Made by a program: the position numbers and the translations under genes. This document shows positions 8,024 to 15,613 of a stretch of DNA of 20,391 bases, piece by piece (positions within the stretch are counted from its first letter, which is position 1; each line of letters opens with the position of its first letter). The stretch comes from Microbacterium sp. (lineage in GTDB: Bacteria; Actinomycetota; Actinomycetes; Actinomycetales; Microbacteriaceae): the NCBI GenBank assembly GCA_031286555.1, contig JAITUD010000273.1:1-20391 (forward strand). Reading direction: 5' to 3'. Below the pieces are notes generated by a model. It was given only the letters and a program-made list of their open reading frames with translations, made no database searches and was not told the origin of the DNA.

Positions 8024-8943
8024 TTCTGCTTTCCGATCACGAGGCGCTGGATGAGGGCGACGATGAGTGTCATGACGAAGAGGGCGACGCCGATCGCGGC
8101 GGCGTAGCCGTAGTCGAAGTACTTGAAGCCCTGGTCGTAGAGCATGTACACCAGCGAGTAGCTGGCGTTGGCGGGGCCGCCCTGGGTCATCACGTAGATC
8201 ACGTCGAAGACCTGGAAGGCCGCGGTGGTCTCGATCACGGCGAGGAAGAACACGGTCGGCTTGAGGAACGGCAGGATGATCGACCGGAACCGCTGCCAGG
8301 AGTTCGCGCCGTCCATCAGCGCCGCCTCCTCCAGCTCGCGGGGGATGTCCTGCATCGCGGCGATCATGATCATCATCCCGTAGCCGAACCGGGACCAGAC
8401 TCCGACGATGACGATCGCGGGGATCACGAGGACGGTGCTGCCGAGCCAGGAGCCGCCGAGGCCGAGCGGGGTCATCAGCTTCGACCACGGGCCGTCGTTG
8501 GAGAAGATCCAGACGAAGATCGATCCCGCCAGCACCAGGGACGTGATCACCGGCAGGAAGAAGACGGAGCGGAAGAAGCGCGACCCGCGGAACGACCGCC
8601 GCACGCCGAGCGCCATCAGAGTGGACAGCACCAGCGAGATCGGCACCGCGAAGACGGTGTAGATCACGGTGGTGCCCAGAGCCCGCCAGAACAGCGGGTC
8701 GGCGACCATGCGCTGGAAGTTGGCCAGGCCCTTCCAGTCGAGCTCCCCCGAGATGTCGTACTGGAAGAAGCTCAGAGCGACGCCGGCGATGCTCGGTCCG
8801 AAGCGGAACGCGATGAAGAGCAGGAAGGCCGGCAGCACGAAGAAGAAGGCCACGCGCGCCTCGCGACGCGAGAGGAGTCCCTTCCCGGTCCTGCGCCCGC
8901 GCGCAGCGGGCGTCGCCGCCTCTGCGGATGTCGCCGTCGTCAT
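8020..8943 (-). CDS. Carbohydrate ABC transporter permease, MalF/UgpA type
   Basis: 307 residues. After a basic N-terminal tail (ARGRRTGKG, RREAR) come about six membrane segments (around 31-58, 91-112, 126-147, 170-190, 230-250, 277-300). The EAA motif ELEEAALMDGANSWQRF spans about 203-219. ATG at 8943 is chosen over an in-frame upstream ATG at 8979, because AGGTGG lies about 8 nt before 8943 and the upstream ATG falls inside the stem-loop at 8968-9000. It pairs with the MalG-type permease that overlaps its stop by 4 nt. The strong stem-loop between it and the binding-protein gene probably lowers its expression relative to the binding protein. Confidence 0.95.
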   Translation of the reverse strand: MTTATSAEAATPAARGRRTGKGLLSRREARVAFFFVLPAFLLFIAFRFGPSIAGVALSFFQYDISGELDWKGLANFQRMVADPLFWRALGTTVIYTVFAVPISLVLSTLMALGVRRSFRGSRFFRSVFFLPVITSLVLAGSIFVWIFSNDGPWSKLMTPLGLGGSWLGSTVLVIPAIVIVGVWSRFGYGMMIMIAAMQDIPRELEEAALMDGANSWQRFRSIILPFLKPTVFFLAVIETTAAFQVFDVIYVMTQGGPANASYSLVYMLYDQGFKYFDYGYAAAIGVALFVMTLIVALIQRLVIGKQK

Positions 8944-8967
8944 AGTGATTCCACCTCGGGTCGTGGA

Positions 8968-9000
8968 GAGGGGGCGCACGAGCGTGCCGTGCGCCCCCTC
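8968..9000 (-). promoter_or_regulatory. Stem-loop between binding-protein and permease genes
   Basis: Perfect 13-bp arms, GAGGGGGCGCACG (8968-8980) and CGTGCGCCCCCTC (8988-9000), with a 7-nt loop. It lies 7 nt after the binding-protein stop and 24 nt before the permease start codon. There is no T-run, so partial termination or 3' mRNA protection is more likely than full termination. Such hairpins between binding-protein and permease genes (malE-malF type) are known to give high binding protein and low permease levels. Confidence 0.8.
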
Positions 9001-9007
9001 AGCGCTG

Positions 9008-10252
9008 TTACTTGTTCAGGAGGGGCGCCGCGGCGTCGGCGGCGGCCTTCAGAGCGTCGGAAGGGGACTTCTGCCCCAGCAGCGACGCCTGGATCTCGGG
9101 CGACAGGACGCCCATCAGCGCGCGCGAGCTGGTGGCCAGCTGCCCCACGGTCGTGTCCGGCACGTACTTCTCGACCTCGCCGAGCAGCGGGTCGTCCGCG
9201 TACAGCGGGTCGGTGTCGCTCAGCGCGGAGAAGAAGCCGGATGCCAGCAGGTAGGGCTTCACGACGTCGGCGCTGGTCGCGTACTCGGCGAACTCGGCCG
9301 CGGCCTTCTGGGACTTCGACGCCTTCAGCACGGAGAGCGAGCCGACGGTGCCGTAGGCGATCGACTCCTTCTCGGTCAGCGGAGGCAGCACCTTGACGTT
9401 CTCCTTGCCCCAGAACGGCTCGACCTCGGGCACCGCGTTGTTCCACGTGCAGGCGACCTTGCCCTGAGCGACCGCGGTCTGCTCGAGCGGCACGCTCGTG
9501 GTGATCGCCTCGGGGTCGAGCGCCTTCTCCTTGGCGAGGTCGGTGATGAAGGTCAGCGCCTTCTTGCCCTCGGGGCTGTCGAAGCCGACGTCGCCGTCCT
9601 TCGTGTAGACCTCGCCACCGGCCTGCCAGAGCAGCGGGTAGTAGGTGAGGTTGAGGGTGTTCTCCGGCGAGGCCGGGTAGTTCAGGGCGTACAGGCCCTT
9701 CTCCACGAACTTCGGCGCCATCGCCGTCACGTCGTCCCAGGTCTTCGGGTAGTCGGTGACGCCGGCCTTCTCGAACACGGCCGCGTTGCAGAGCAGCGGC
9801 ATCGCGCTGGTGAGGATCGGGGCGCCGAGCAGGTCGCCGTCGATCGTCGCGGACTTCTTGACGTTGGGCAGCAGCTCCTTCTGGCGGTCCTTGCTGAGCA
9901 GGTCGTTCAGGGGCTGGATGGACTTCTGGTACGCCGCGAGCTGGTCGGGGATCAGGTAGACGAGGTCGGGACCCTTGCCCGCCGCGATGGCGGTCTGCAG
10001 CGCCTCGTCGCGGTTGGCCCAGGGGAAGACCTCGTACGAGACCTTGATGTCCTTGTGCTCCTTCTCGAACGCCGAGATGGTGTCGTCCCAGAACTGCTTG
10101 TTCTTGGCCTCATCGGCGACGACCGGGTAGAGCCAGACCTTGACGTTCTGCTCGCCCGAGGCGGAATTGCCACCCCCGCCGGCGGAGCAGCCCGCCAGGA
10201 GGGCGATAGCGGCGACGCCTGCGGCGAGGCCGGTGAACTTTCTGACGCGCAT
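9008..10252 (-). CDS. Extracellular solute-binding lipoprotein of a sugar ABC transporter
   Basis: 414 residues, typical for cluster B (family 1) sugar-binding proteins. It has a lipoprotein signal: basic MRVRK, hydrophobic core, lipobox LLAGC with Cys22, followed by a Gly/Ser linker. The mature part shows the expected NVKVWLYP strand, an FEKEHKDIKVSYE segment and GPDLVYLIPDQ, and near the C-terminus the ASKSQKAAAEFAEY helix. It is tethered outside the membrane and delivers an oligosaccharide or sugar derivative to the two permeases. ATG at 10252 has AAAGGAG 4 nt upstream. It is the first gene of the leftward operon, next to the divergent promoter, and so should be the most strongly expressed. 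The ligand cannot be inferred from sequence. Confidence 0.95.
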   Translation of the reverse strand: MRVRKFTGLAAGVAAIALLAGCSAGGGGNSASGEQNVKVWLYPVVADEAKNKQFWDDTISAFEKEHKDIKVSYEVFPWANRDEALQTAIAAGKGPDLVYLIPDQLAAYQKSIQPLNDLLSKDRQKELLPNVKKSATIDGDLLGAPILTSAMPLLCNAAVFEKAGVTDYPKTWDDVTAMAPKFVEKGLYALNYPASPENTLNLTYYPLLWQAGGEVYTKDGDVGFDSPEGKKALTFITDLAKEKALDPEAITTSVPLEQTAVAQGKVACTWNNAVPEVEPFWGKENVKVLPPLTEKESIAYGTVGSLSVLKASKSQKAAAEFAEYATSADVVKPYLLASGFFSALSDTDPLYADDPLLGEVEKYVPDTTVGQLATSSRALMGVLSPEIQASLLGQKSPSDALKAAADAAAPLLNK

Positions 10253-10294
10253 GGTGCTCCTTTGCTAGAACCGTGCAGGGGTGGGTAGGCCTTC

Positions 10295-10318
10295 ATTATG
10301 ACATTGAGGTGTGATAAT
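10295..10318. promoter_or_regulatory. Candidate operator palindrome over the leftward promoter
   Basis: ATTATGACA-TTGAGG-TGTGATAAT: 9-nt arms with one mismatch around a 6-nt centre, AT-rich as expected for operators of ROK repressors. It covers the candidate -10 and most of the spacer of the leftward promoter, so a bound protein would block RNA polymerase. The adjacent ROK gene is the obvious candidate regulator; this is inferred from position. Confidence 0.5.
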
Positions 10319-10325
10319 TAGTCAA
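10295..10325 (-). promoter_or_regulatory. Candidate promoter for the leftward transport/catabolic operon
   Basis: On the minus strand a TTGACT -35 (10320-10325) and CATAAT -10 (10295-10300) are separated by 19 bp. The hexamers are good (5 of 6 each against TTGACA and TATAAT), but the spacer is longer than the usual 16-18 bp, so activation or weak basal activity is possible. The start of transcription would fall near 10288, giving a leader of roughly 36 nt before the binding-protein ATG. Confidence 0.5.
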
Positions 10326-10421
10326 TACCCAGTTTTTCACCGCTTGTGAGCGGACGACTATTCCGCGAGTGAGCTGTGCTATTTTGATCGCACCGACGAC
10401 GAAGGCGACGAGAGGAGGGCC

Positions 10422-11603
10422 ATGTCGAACCCCGCACCGACCCCGATCGTCGCCCGAGCCGCACTGCAGCTGCGCGACGGCGGCGCCGCCACCGTGAACG
10501 AACTGGCCACGACGCTCGGCCTCTCCCGCACCTCGGTCGAGAACGCCGTCGGCGCCCTGGGCGACGCGGAGGTCATCATCGAGGCCCCCGCCGCGAACGG
10601 CCGCGGAGCCGGCCGGCCGGCCCGCCGGTACGCCTTCGACAGCGAGGCGGGCGCAGTGGTGGGGGTCGACATCGGTGCCGCCAGCATCCGGGTCGCGATC
10701 GCCGACCTGGGCGGCCGTGTCGTCGCCCAGCAGACCTTCGCCGGCGTCTCGGAGGAGCGCGACGGCGCCTCCAAGCTCGCTGCGGTGATCGCCGACGTCC
10801 GCACCGCCCTCGACGACGCCGGCATCCCGCTCTCGCGCGTGCGGGCCATCGGCGTCGCCCTGCCGGGCATCGTCGACGACGCCGGCCGCGTCACCGCCTC
10901 CGTCGTCATCCCGGACTGGTCGGGGATCGACATCGGCTCGCACATCCGTCAGGCGTTCGGATGCCCGGTCGCCGTCGACAACGGCGTGCGGCTGGCTGCC
11001 GTCGCCGAGCATCATCTCGGCGTCGCCCAGCTGGTGGACGACGTGCTCTACCTCTCCGTCGGCAACCGCATCGCGGCGGGCCTGATCCTCGGGGGGAGCC
11101 CGCGGCGCGGCATCCACAACGCCGCCGGCGACATCGGCCGCCTCGCCTTCCGCGGACTGAACACCGAGACCGGCCAGATCACCTGGCGCGCAGCCGACAC
11201 TGCGGCCGAGGTCTTCGAGCTCGCCCGCGACGGCGACGCCGCGGCGACCGCCGAGATCGACGCCTTCGTCACCGAGCTCGCCCACGGCATCGCGACCCTG
11301 GTGCTCACCGTCGACCCGGCGATGATCGTCATCGGCGGCGGCCTGTCCGCCGCGCACGGGCAGCTGCTCGACCCGCTCCGCGAACGACTGCAGCGCAGCA
11401 TCGGCCTGCCCTTCCAGGTGCCGATCGCCGAGGCGAGACTGGGCGCCGACGCCGCCGCGCACGGTGCCCTGGTGCACGCGTTCCGCCGGCACTCCACCGC
11501 GGTGTACGGCATCGAAGGGCTCCCGGTGCCCTCGGTGACCCCGCTGATCCACGACGGATCCGCCGATGCGGCCGATCCGATGACCCTTGAGGAGAGACTG
11601 TGA
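10422..11603 (+). CDS. ROK-family transcriptional regulator, kinase-dead type
   Basis: 393 residues: an N-terminal winged helix-turn-helix (about 10-55, with TVNELATTLGLSRTSVENAV as the recognition segment) and a C-terminal ROK sugar-binding domain (about 75-370). Several ROK hallmarks are altered. The ATP loop reads DIGAAS (83-88) rather than DxGGT. The usual N-D of the catalytic NDAN is N-G (Asn187, Gly188). GEIGH is GDIGR (236-240), and the zinc-binding CxCGxxGC cluster is absent. It is thus very probably a sugar-responsive repressor without kinase activity. AGGAGG lies 3 nt upstream of the ATG. The stop overlaps the next gene's GTG by 4 nt (GTGA), so regulator and oxidoreductase are translated together. 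Confidence 0.92.
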   Translation: MSNPAPTPIVARAALQLRDGGAATVNELATTLGLSRTSVENAVGALGDAEVIIEAPAANGRGAGRPARRYAFDSEAGAVVGVDIGAASIRVAIADLGGRVVAQQTFAGVSEERDGASKLAAVIADVRTALDDAGIPLSRVRAIGVALPGIVDDAGRVTASVVIPDWSGIDIGSHIRQAFGCPVAVDNGVRLAAVAEHHLGVAQLVDDVLYLSVGNRIAAGLILGGSPRRGIHNAAGDIGRLAFRGLNTETGQITWRAADTAAEVFELARDGDAAATAEIDAFVTELAHGIATLVLTVDPAMIVIGGGLSAAHGQLLDPLRERLQRSIGLPFQVPIAEARLGADAAAHGALVHAFRRHSTAVYGIEGLPVPSVTPLIHDGSADAADPMTLEERL

Positions 11604-12595
11604 CCAGGTTGCGTGTCGGGCTGATCGGCGCCGGCGGGATCTCGCGCGTGCACGCGGATGCGTGGCGCGCGCTCGGCGCGGAGGGCTATGTCACCTCGGT
11701 GCAGGGCGCGGAGGAGATCGCCGAGGAGTTCGGGTTCCAGGCGGTCGACGACGTCGACGCGCTGCTCGGACTGGTCGACGTCGTCGACATCGTCACCCCG
11801 AGCAGCACGCACGCCGACCTGGCGCTGCGTGCGATCGCCGCCGGCCGGCACGTGATCTGCGAGAAGCCCCTCGCGTCGACCTCCACCGATGCCGCGCGGG
11901 TCGTCCGCGCGGCCGAGGAGGCCGGGGTCCGGCTGTTCCCCGCGCATGTGGTGCGCTACTTCGGGGAGTACCTGCGCATCAAGCAGGCCATCGACTCCGG
12001 TCGACTCGGCGACATCGCGGTGCAGCGGTTCAGCCGCGCGGGCTCCGCTCCGCAGACCCCCTGGTTCTTCCGCGAGAGCACGGGCGGCGGCCTCATCCGC
12101 GACCTGATGATCCACGACATCGACCAGGCGATCTGGTTCGCCGGCCCCGTGGCATCCGTGTACGCCGTGCAGAACCCGCCGACCGTCGACGACGTGGTGC
12201 CTGCGCCGGTCACCTCCCACGTCGTGCTGACGCACGCGAACGGCGTGATCAGCCATCTGCACGCCAGCTGGGTCGCGAGCGGCATGCCGTTCCGCACCAG
12301 CGTCGAGGTCTCCGGTGCATCAGGGCGGATGCGGCACGACAGCGCCGACGACCGCGTGAGCCGCACCGACACCGCGACGGTCGCCGCCGCCACCGACTAC
12401 CTGCCGCCGATGTCGCCGCAGGAGAGCCCGTACTACGCCGAGATCGCAGACTTCGTCGCCGCGCTCGGCACCGGCGCCGACGTGCGGATCACCCCGGCGG
12501 AGGGCGTCGAGGCCGTGGCCGTCGCCGAAGCCGCCTACGCCTCGATCGCCGCGGGAACGCCGATCGCCCTCGACACCCTGGAGCTCGTCCGATGA
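11600..12595 (+). CDS. Gfo/Idh/MocA-family NAD(P)-dependent oxidoreductase (first of tandem pair)
   Basis: 331 residues. The N-terminal Rossmann motif is LIGAGGIS (8-15). The canonical catalytic EKPLA motif follows strand HVIC near residue 93, and GGLIRDLMIHDIDQ provides the second catalytic Asp/His pair. All family landmarks are intact, so it should be an active dehydrogenase of a sugar, cyclitol or derivative. The start is GTG at 11600 with GAGGAGA upstream, overlapping the ROK stop by 4 nt. It ends in a 4-nt ATGA overlap with the next oxidoreductase. Sequence divergence from its neighbour suggests a different step rather than a recent duplication. Confidence 0.93.
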   Translation: MTRLRVGLIGAGGISRVHADAWRALGAEGYVTSVQGAEEIAEEFGFQAVDDVDALLGLVDVVDIVTPSSTHADLALRAIAAGRHVICEKPLASTSTDAARVVRAAEEAGVRLFPAHVVRYFGEYLRIKQAIDSGRLGDIAVQRFSRAGSAPQTPWFFRESTGGGLIRDLMIHDIDQAIWFAGPVASVYAVQNPPTVDDVVPAPVTSHVVLTHANGVISHLHASWVASGMPFRTSVEVSGASGRMRHDSADDRVSRTDTATVAAATDYLPPMSPQESPYYAEIADFVAALGTGADVRITPAEGVEAVAVAEAAYASIAAGTPIALDTLELVR

Positions 12596-13617
12596 CCGCC
12601 GCCACCCCGCTCCGCGTCGCGGTGCTCTCGTTCGCGCACACCCACGCGCTCAGCTATGTGCAGTCGCTGAGCGCGATGCCAGGGATCGAGCTCCTCGCCG
12701 CCGACCCCGACGGGGCGACGGCGCCCGATGACGCGCCTCGCGGTGCCGAGCTGGCAGCCGAACTGGGGGTCGCCTACGTCGACACCTATGAGGAGGCCTT
12801 CGCCTGGAAGCCCGACGCCGTGGTGATCGCCGCCGAGAACTCGAGGCACCGAGCGCTCGTCGAGATGGCGGCCGCGGCAGGTGCGCACGTGCTGTGCGAG
12901 AAGCCGCTGGCGACCTCGGTCGAGGACGCTGAGGCGATGCGCGAGGCGTGCGAGCGGGCCGGTGTGATCCTCATGGTCGCCTACCCGGTGCGCTTCGCTC
13001 CGTCGTTCCGTGACGCGCTGGCGCAGCTGCGCAGCGGGCGGCTGGGGCGCGTGCTCGGCGTCACCGGCGTGAACAACGGCAAGCTTCCGCAGGACCGCGC
13101 CTGGTTCACCGACCCCGAACTGGCCGGCGGCGGCGCACTGGTCGACCACGTCGTGCACTGCGCCGACCTGCTCGACGAACTGCTCGGCGAGCGCCCCCGC
13201 ACAGTGCGGGCGGTGTCGAACGGCACGCTCTACGCCGACCGCGACCTCGCCGTCGAGACCGGCGGCATGGTCACGCTGCAGTACCCGAGCGGAGTGATCG
13301 CCAGCATCGACTGCTCCTGGAGCTGGCCGGTGTCGTCGCCCACCTGGGGCGGGCTCACCCTGCAGGTCGTCGCCGAGCACGGCACGGTCACGGTCAGCCC
13401 CTTCGCGCAGGGCGTCGCCGGACACGACGCGCACGGCGAGACCTGGGATCCGGTGGGGCTCGACCTGGACGCGCTGCTGCTCGCCGAGTTCGTCGCTGCG
13501 GTCCGCGAGGGCCGCCGGCCGCAGCCGGATGCCGGCGTGGGCGTGCGCACCGTCGAGATCGTGAAGGCCGCCCAGGCCTCGGCCGCCCGCGGCGGCGAGG
13601 TCGTCGCCCTGGCCTGA
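12592..13617 (+). CDS. Gfo/Idh/MocA-family oxidoreductase (second of tandem pair)
   Basis: 341 residues. It begins VAVLSFAHTHALSY, an atypical Rossmann loop with an H-T-H element similar to the H-S-H of the oxidoreductase at 3075. The catalytic EKPLA follows HVLC near residue 103, and GGGALVDHVVHCADLL carries the second motif. Later DCSWSWP matches the C-terminal substrate sheet. ATG at 12592 overlaps the previous stop by 4 nt, indicating coupled translation. Two adjacent and one distant member of this family in one locus suggest sequential oxidations, or an oxidation/reduction relay at neighbouring carbons; the order is not deducible. Confidence 0.93.
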   Translation: MTAATPLRVAVLSFAHTHALSYVQSLSAMPGIELLAADPDGATAPDDAPRGAELAAELGVAYVDTYEEAFAWKPDAVVIAAENSRHRALVEMAAAAGAHVLCEKPLATSVEDAEAMREACERAGVILMVAYPVRFAPSFRDALAQLRSGRLGRVLGVTGVNNGKLPQDRAWFTDPELAGGGALVDHVVHCADLLDELLGERPRTVRAVSNGTLYADRDLAVETGGMVTLQYPSGVIASIDCSWSWPVSSPTWGGLTLQVVAEHGTVTVSPFAQGVAGHDAHGETWDPVGLDLDALLLAEFVAAVREGRRPQPDAGVGVRTVEIVKAAQASAARGGEVVALA

Positions 13618-13667
13618 CGGTCCGCCCAGACGGATCGCCCTGACGAAGAAGTGAGGAGAACCACCGC

Positions 13668-14867
13668 ATGACCGAGAGCTGGCGGGAACGGGCTCTGGCG
13701 GTGATGCCGGTGGGCTCGAGCACCAATTCGAAGGCCCCGTCGCTGCTGCCGGAGGAACCCGAGGTCATCGTCCGCGGGCGCGGATGCAGAGTCTGGGACG
13801 ACCGCGGCAGGGAGTTCATCGACTTCCGCTGCGCTCTCGGACCGATCACACTCGGCTACGCCGATCCCCGGGTCGACGACGCGATCCGCCGGCAGCTCGA
13901 CGACGGGATCCTGTTCGGCCACCCGCATCCGCTCGAGACGACGACCGCCGAGCTGTTCTGCTCGATGGTCCCCGGCGCCGAGGCCGCGCGATTCCTGAAG
14001 ACCGGGGGCGAGGCGCTGGCGGCCGTGATCCGCATCGCCCGGGCGCACACCGGCCGCGACCGGGTGGTGCAGATCGGATACAACGGCTGGCTGAACTCGC
14101 TCGCCGCAGGTGCCAGAGTTCTGCCCGGGGCGGTCTCCGACTCGATCCCCGGGGTGCCGGCGGCGCTGGCCGCGCTGCACCACGCCGTGGACTGGGACGA
14201 CCGGGAGACCCTCGACGGGCTGTTCGCCGAGCATGGCTCCGAGATCGCGCTCATCCTCGTCGCGGCGGACTACCCGTCGATCCCCGCATCCGCCGGGTTC
14301 TACGCCTACCTGCGCGAGCTGGCGGACCGGCACGGCGCACTGCTGGCCTACGACGAGATGGTCACGGGCTTCCGGGTGGCGCTGGGCGGCATGGCGGAGT
14401 TCACCGGGGTGCTGCCCGACCTGGCGGTGCACGGCAAGGGCGTCGCGAACGGGATGCCGCTGTCGGTGTACAGCGGTCGCCGCGACGTGCTCGGCGTGCT
14501 CGACCGCGGCGAGGTCGTCGTCACCTCGACCTACGGAGGCGAGACGCTCTCGCTCGCCGCGGCATCCGCGACGATGACGATCCTGCGCGACGAGGACGTC
14601 CCGGCCCGACTGCGCAGCTCGGGCGAGCGGATGCAGGCGGGCCTGAACGCGCTGTTCGAGGATGCCGGCGTCGCACTGCGCCTGGAGGGGCATCCGACCT
14701 GTCCGCAGTTCGTCGGCGACGGCGCCCTGATCGACGCGTTCCTGCGCGCCTCCTTCGCCCACGGGGTGTCGTTCTACCGGGTCGTGTACGTGAACGCCGC
14801 ACACACCGCCGACGACCTCGACGAGGCCCTCCGTCGTGCCGCCGCCGCCGTCGAGGACATCGCATGA
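13668..14867 (+). CDS. Class III PLP-dependent aminotransferase, GSA-aminomutase-like
   Basis: 399 residues, full length for fold-type I class III enzymes. PLP landmarks: GGEA phosphate-binding loop (113-116, usual SGTEA), YNGWLN (138-143, usual YHGWH), YDEMVTGFR (228-236) with Asp229 binding the pyridine nitrogen, and DLAVHGKGVANGMP (251-264) with Schiff-base Lys257. The closest style is glutamate-1-semialdehyde aminomutase, but the gene lies in a sugar operon, away from haem genes, and the loop after ILVAADYP (196-203) lacks the usual glutamate-containing EP motif. A role in adding or removing an amino group on an oxidised sugar is inferred. ATG at 13668 has GAGGAGAA upstream, 50 nt after the preceding stop, the only sizeable gap in this operon. 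Confidence 0.9.
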   Translation: MTESWRERALAVMPVGSSTNSKAPSLLPEEPEVIVRGRGCRVWDDRGREFIDFRCALGPITLGYADPRVDDAIRRQLDDGILFGHPHPLETTTAELFCSMVPGAEAARFLKTGGEALAAVIRIARAHTGRDRVVQIGYNGWLNSLAAGARVLPGAVSDSIPGVPAALAALHHAVDWDDRETLDGLFAEHGSEIALILVAADYPSIPASAGFYAYLRELADRHGALLAYDEMVTGFRVALGGMAEFTGVLPDLAVHGKGVANGMPLSVYSGRRDVLGVLDRGEVVVTSTYGGETLSLAAASATMTILRDEDVPARLRSSGERMQAGLNALFEDAGVALRLEGHPTCPQFVGDGALIDAFLRASFAHGVSFYRVVYVNAAHTADDLDEALRRAAAAVEDIA

Positions 14868-15613
14868 CCGTCATCGACGCGCACACCCACCTCGACGACG
14901 GGCGCTTCGATCCGCGCGTGCTCGACCTCGGCGACCGGCTCGGCATCGACCTGTTCCTGTGCACCGACATCGGCGCCTTCATCGCGCATCCGTCGATCGA
15001 TGAGGTGCGCGAGATGAACCGCACGCTCGCGGGCGAGCTGCGCAGGCACCCTGACCGGCTGCGCGGCTACTGCTACGTCAACCCGCGATACGGCGCCCGG
15101 ACCATGGACGACCTGCGCCGCAACGTCGAGGACGAGGGGATGATCGGGATCAAGCTGTGGATCGCGACCCTCGCCGACGACGCGCTGTGCGATCCGATCC
15201 TGGAGTACGCCGCCGAGCACCGCCTGATCGTGCTCACGCACGCCTGGCGCAAGACCGTGGGCGGGTTCCCGTACGAGTCGACCGCCGAGCACGTGGCGCG
15301 CGCCGCGACGCGGCATCCCGATACCCGCTTCCTGATGGCGCACCTGGGCGGCCAGCCCGAGTCGGCGACCGCCGCGGTGCTGCCGCATCCGAACGTGCGG
15401 GTCGACACCTCGGGCACCCTCATCGGTGCCGGCGAGGTCGCACTCGCCGTGGAACGGCTGGGCGCCGACCGCGTCGTGTTCGGCTCCGACCTGCATCACG
15501 TCGACCTGGTCGAGAACGTCGGGAAGATCCTCGCCGCGCGGCTGGATCCCGCCGACGAGGCTCGGGTGTTCGGCGGGAACATCGCCCATCTGCTCGAGGA
15601 GGTCTCCCGGTGA
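14864..15613 (+). CDS. Amidohydrolase-2-family metal-dependent hydrolase
   Basis: 249 residues, a compact TIM-barrel. Metal and catalytic positions are complete: HTH at the end of strand 1 (His7, His9), Lys97 in GIKLWI, His126 in VLTHAW, His160 in LMAHLGG, and Asp209 in VFGSDLHH. The family includes decarboxylases, sugar lactonases and amide hydrolases; in a pathway with sugar dehydrogenases, a lactonase or amide-bond hydrolase is a reasonable guess. ATG at 14864 overlaps the aminotransferase stop by 4 nt, and its own stop overlaps the next gene by 4 nt. It is followed directly by a fold relative that has lost these ligands. Confidence 0.9.
   Translation: MTVIDAHTHLDDGRFDPRVLDLGDRLGIDLFLCTDIGAFIAHPSIDEVREMNRTLAGELRRHPDRLRGYCYVNPRYGARTMDDLRRNVEDEGMIGIKLWIATLADDALCDPILEYAAEHRLIVLTHAWRKTVGGFPYESTAEHVARAATRHPDTRFLMAHLGGQPESATAAVLPHPNVRVDTSGTLIGAGEVALAVERLGADRVVFGSDLHHVDLVENVGKILAARLDPADEARVFGGNIAHLLEEVSR

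Larger units (their letters stand above)
10253..10421. promoter_or_regulatory. Divergent control region of the sugar locus
   Basis: 169 bp between divergent start codons, with a marked AT-rich patch (about 10291-10340) in a GC-rich setting. It must carry the promoters for both operons. The leftward promoter and a palindrome are listed separately. For the rightward operon, TATTTT at 10380-10385 or GATAAT at 10313-10318 could be a -10, but I see no convincing -35 for either. A 14-bp palindrome CCGCT-TGTG-AGCGG lies at 10340-10353. Confidence 0.75.

Noticed and set aside
10344..10354. TTGTGAGCGGA, identical to 11 bp of the E. coli lac operator
   Set aside because: The other half-site is absent, no LacI-family regulator is present, and the match is most likely chance.
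10296..11552. A 418-codon minus-strand frame opposite the ROK gene
   Set aside because: It is Gly/Asp/Arg-rich, without recognisable motifs, and opposite a clearly coding gene with full family features.
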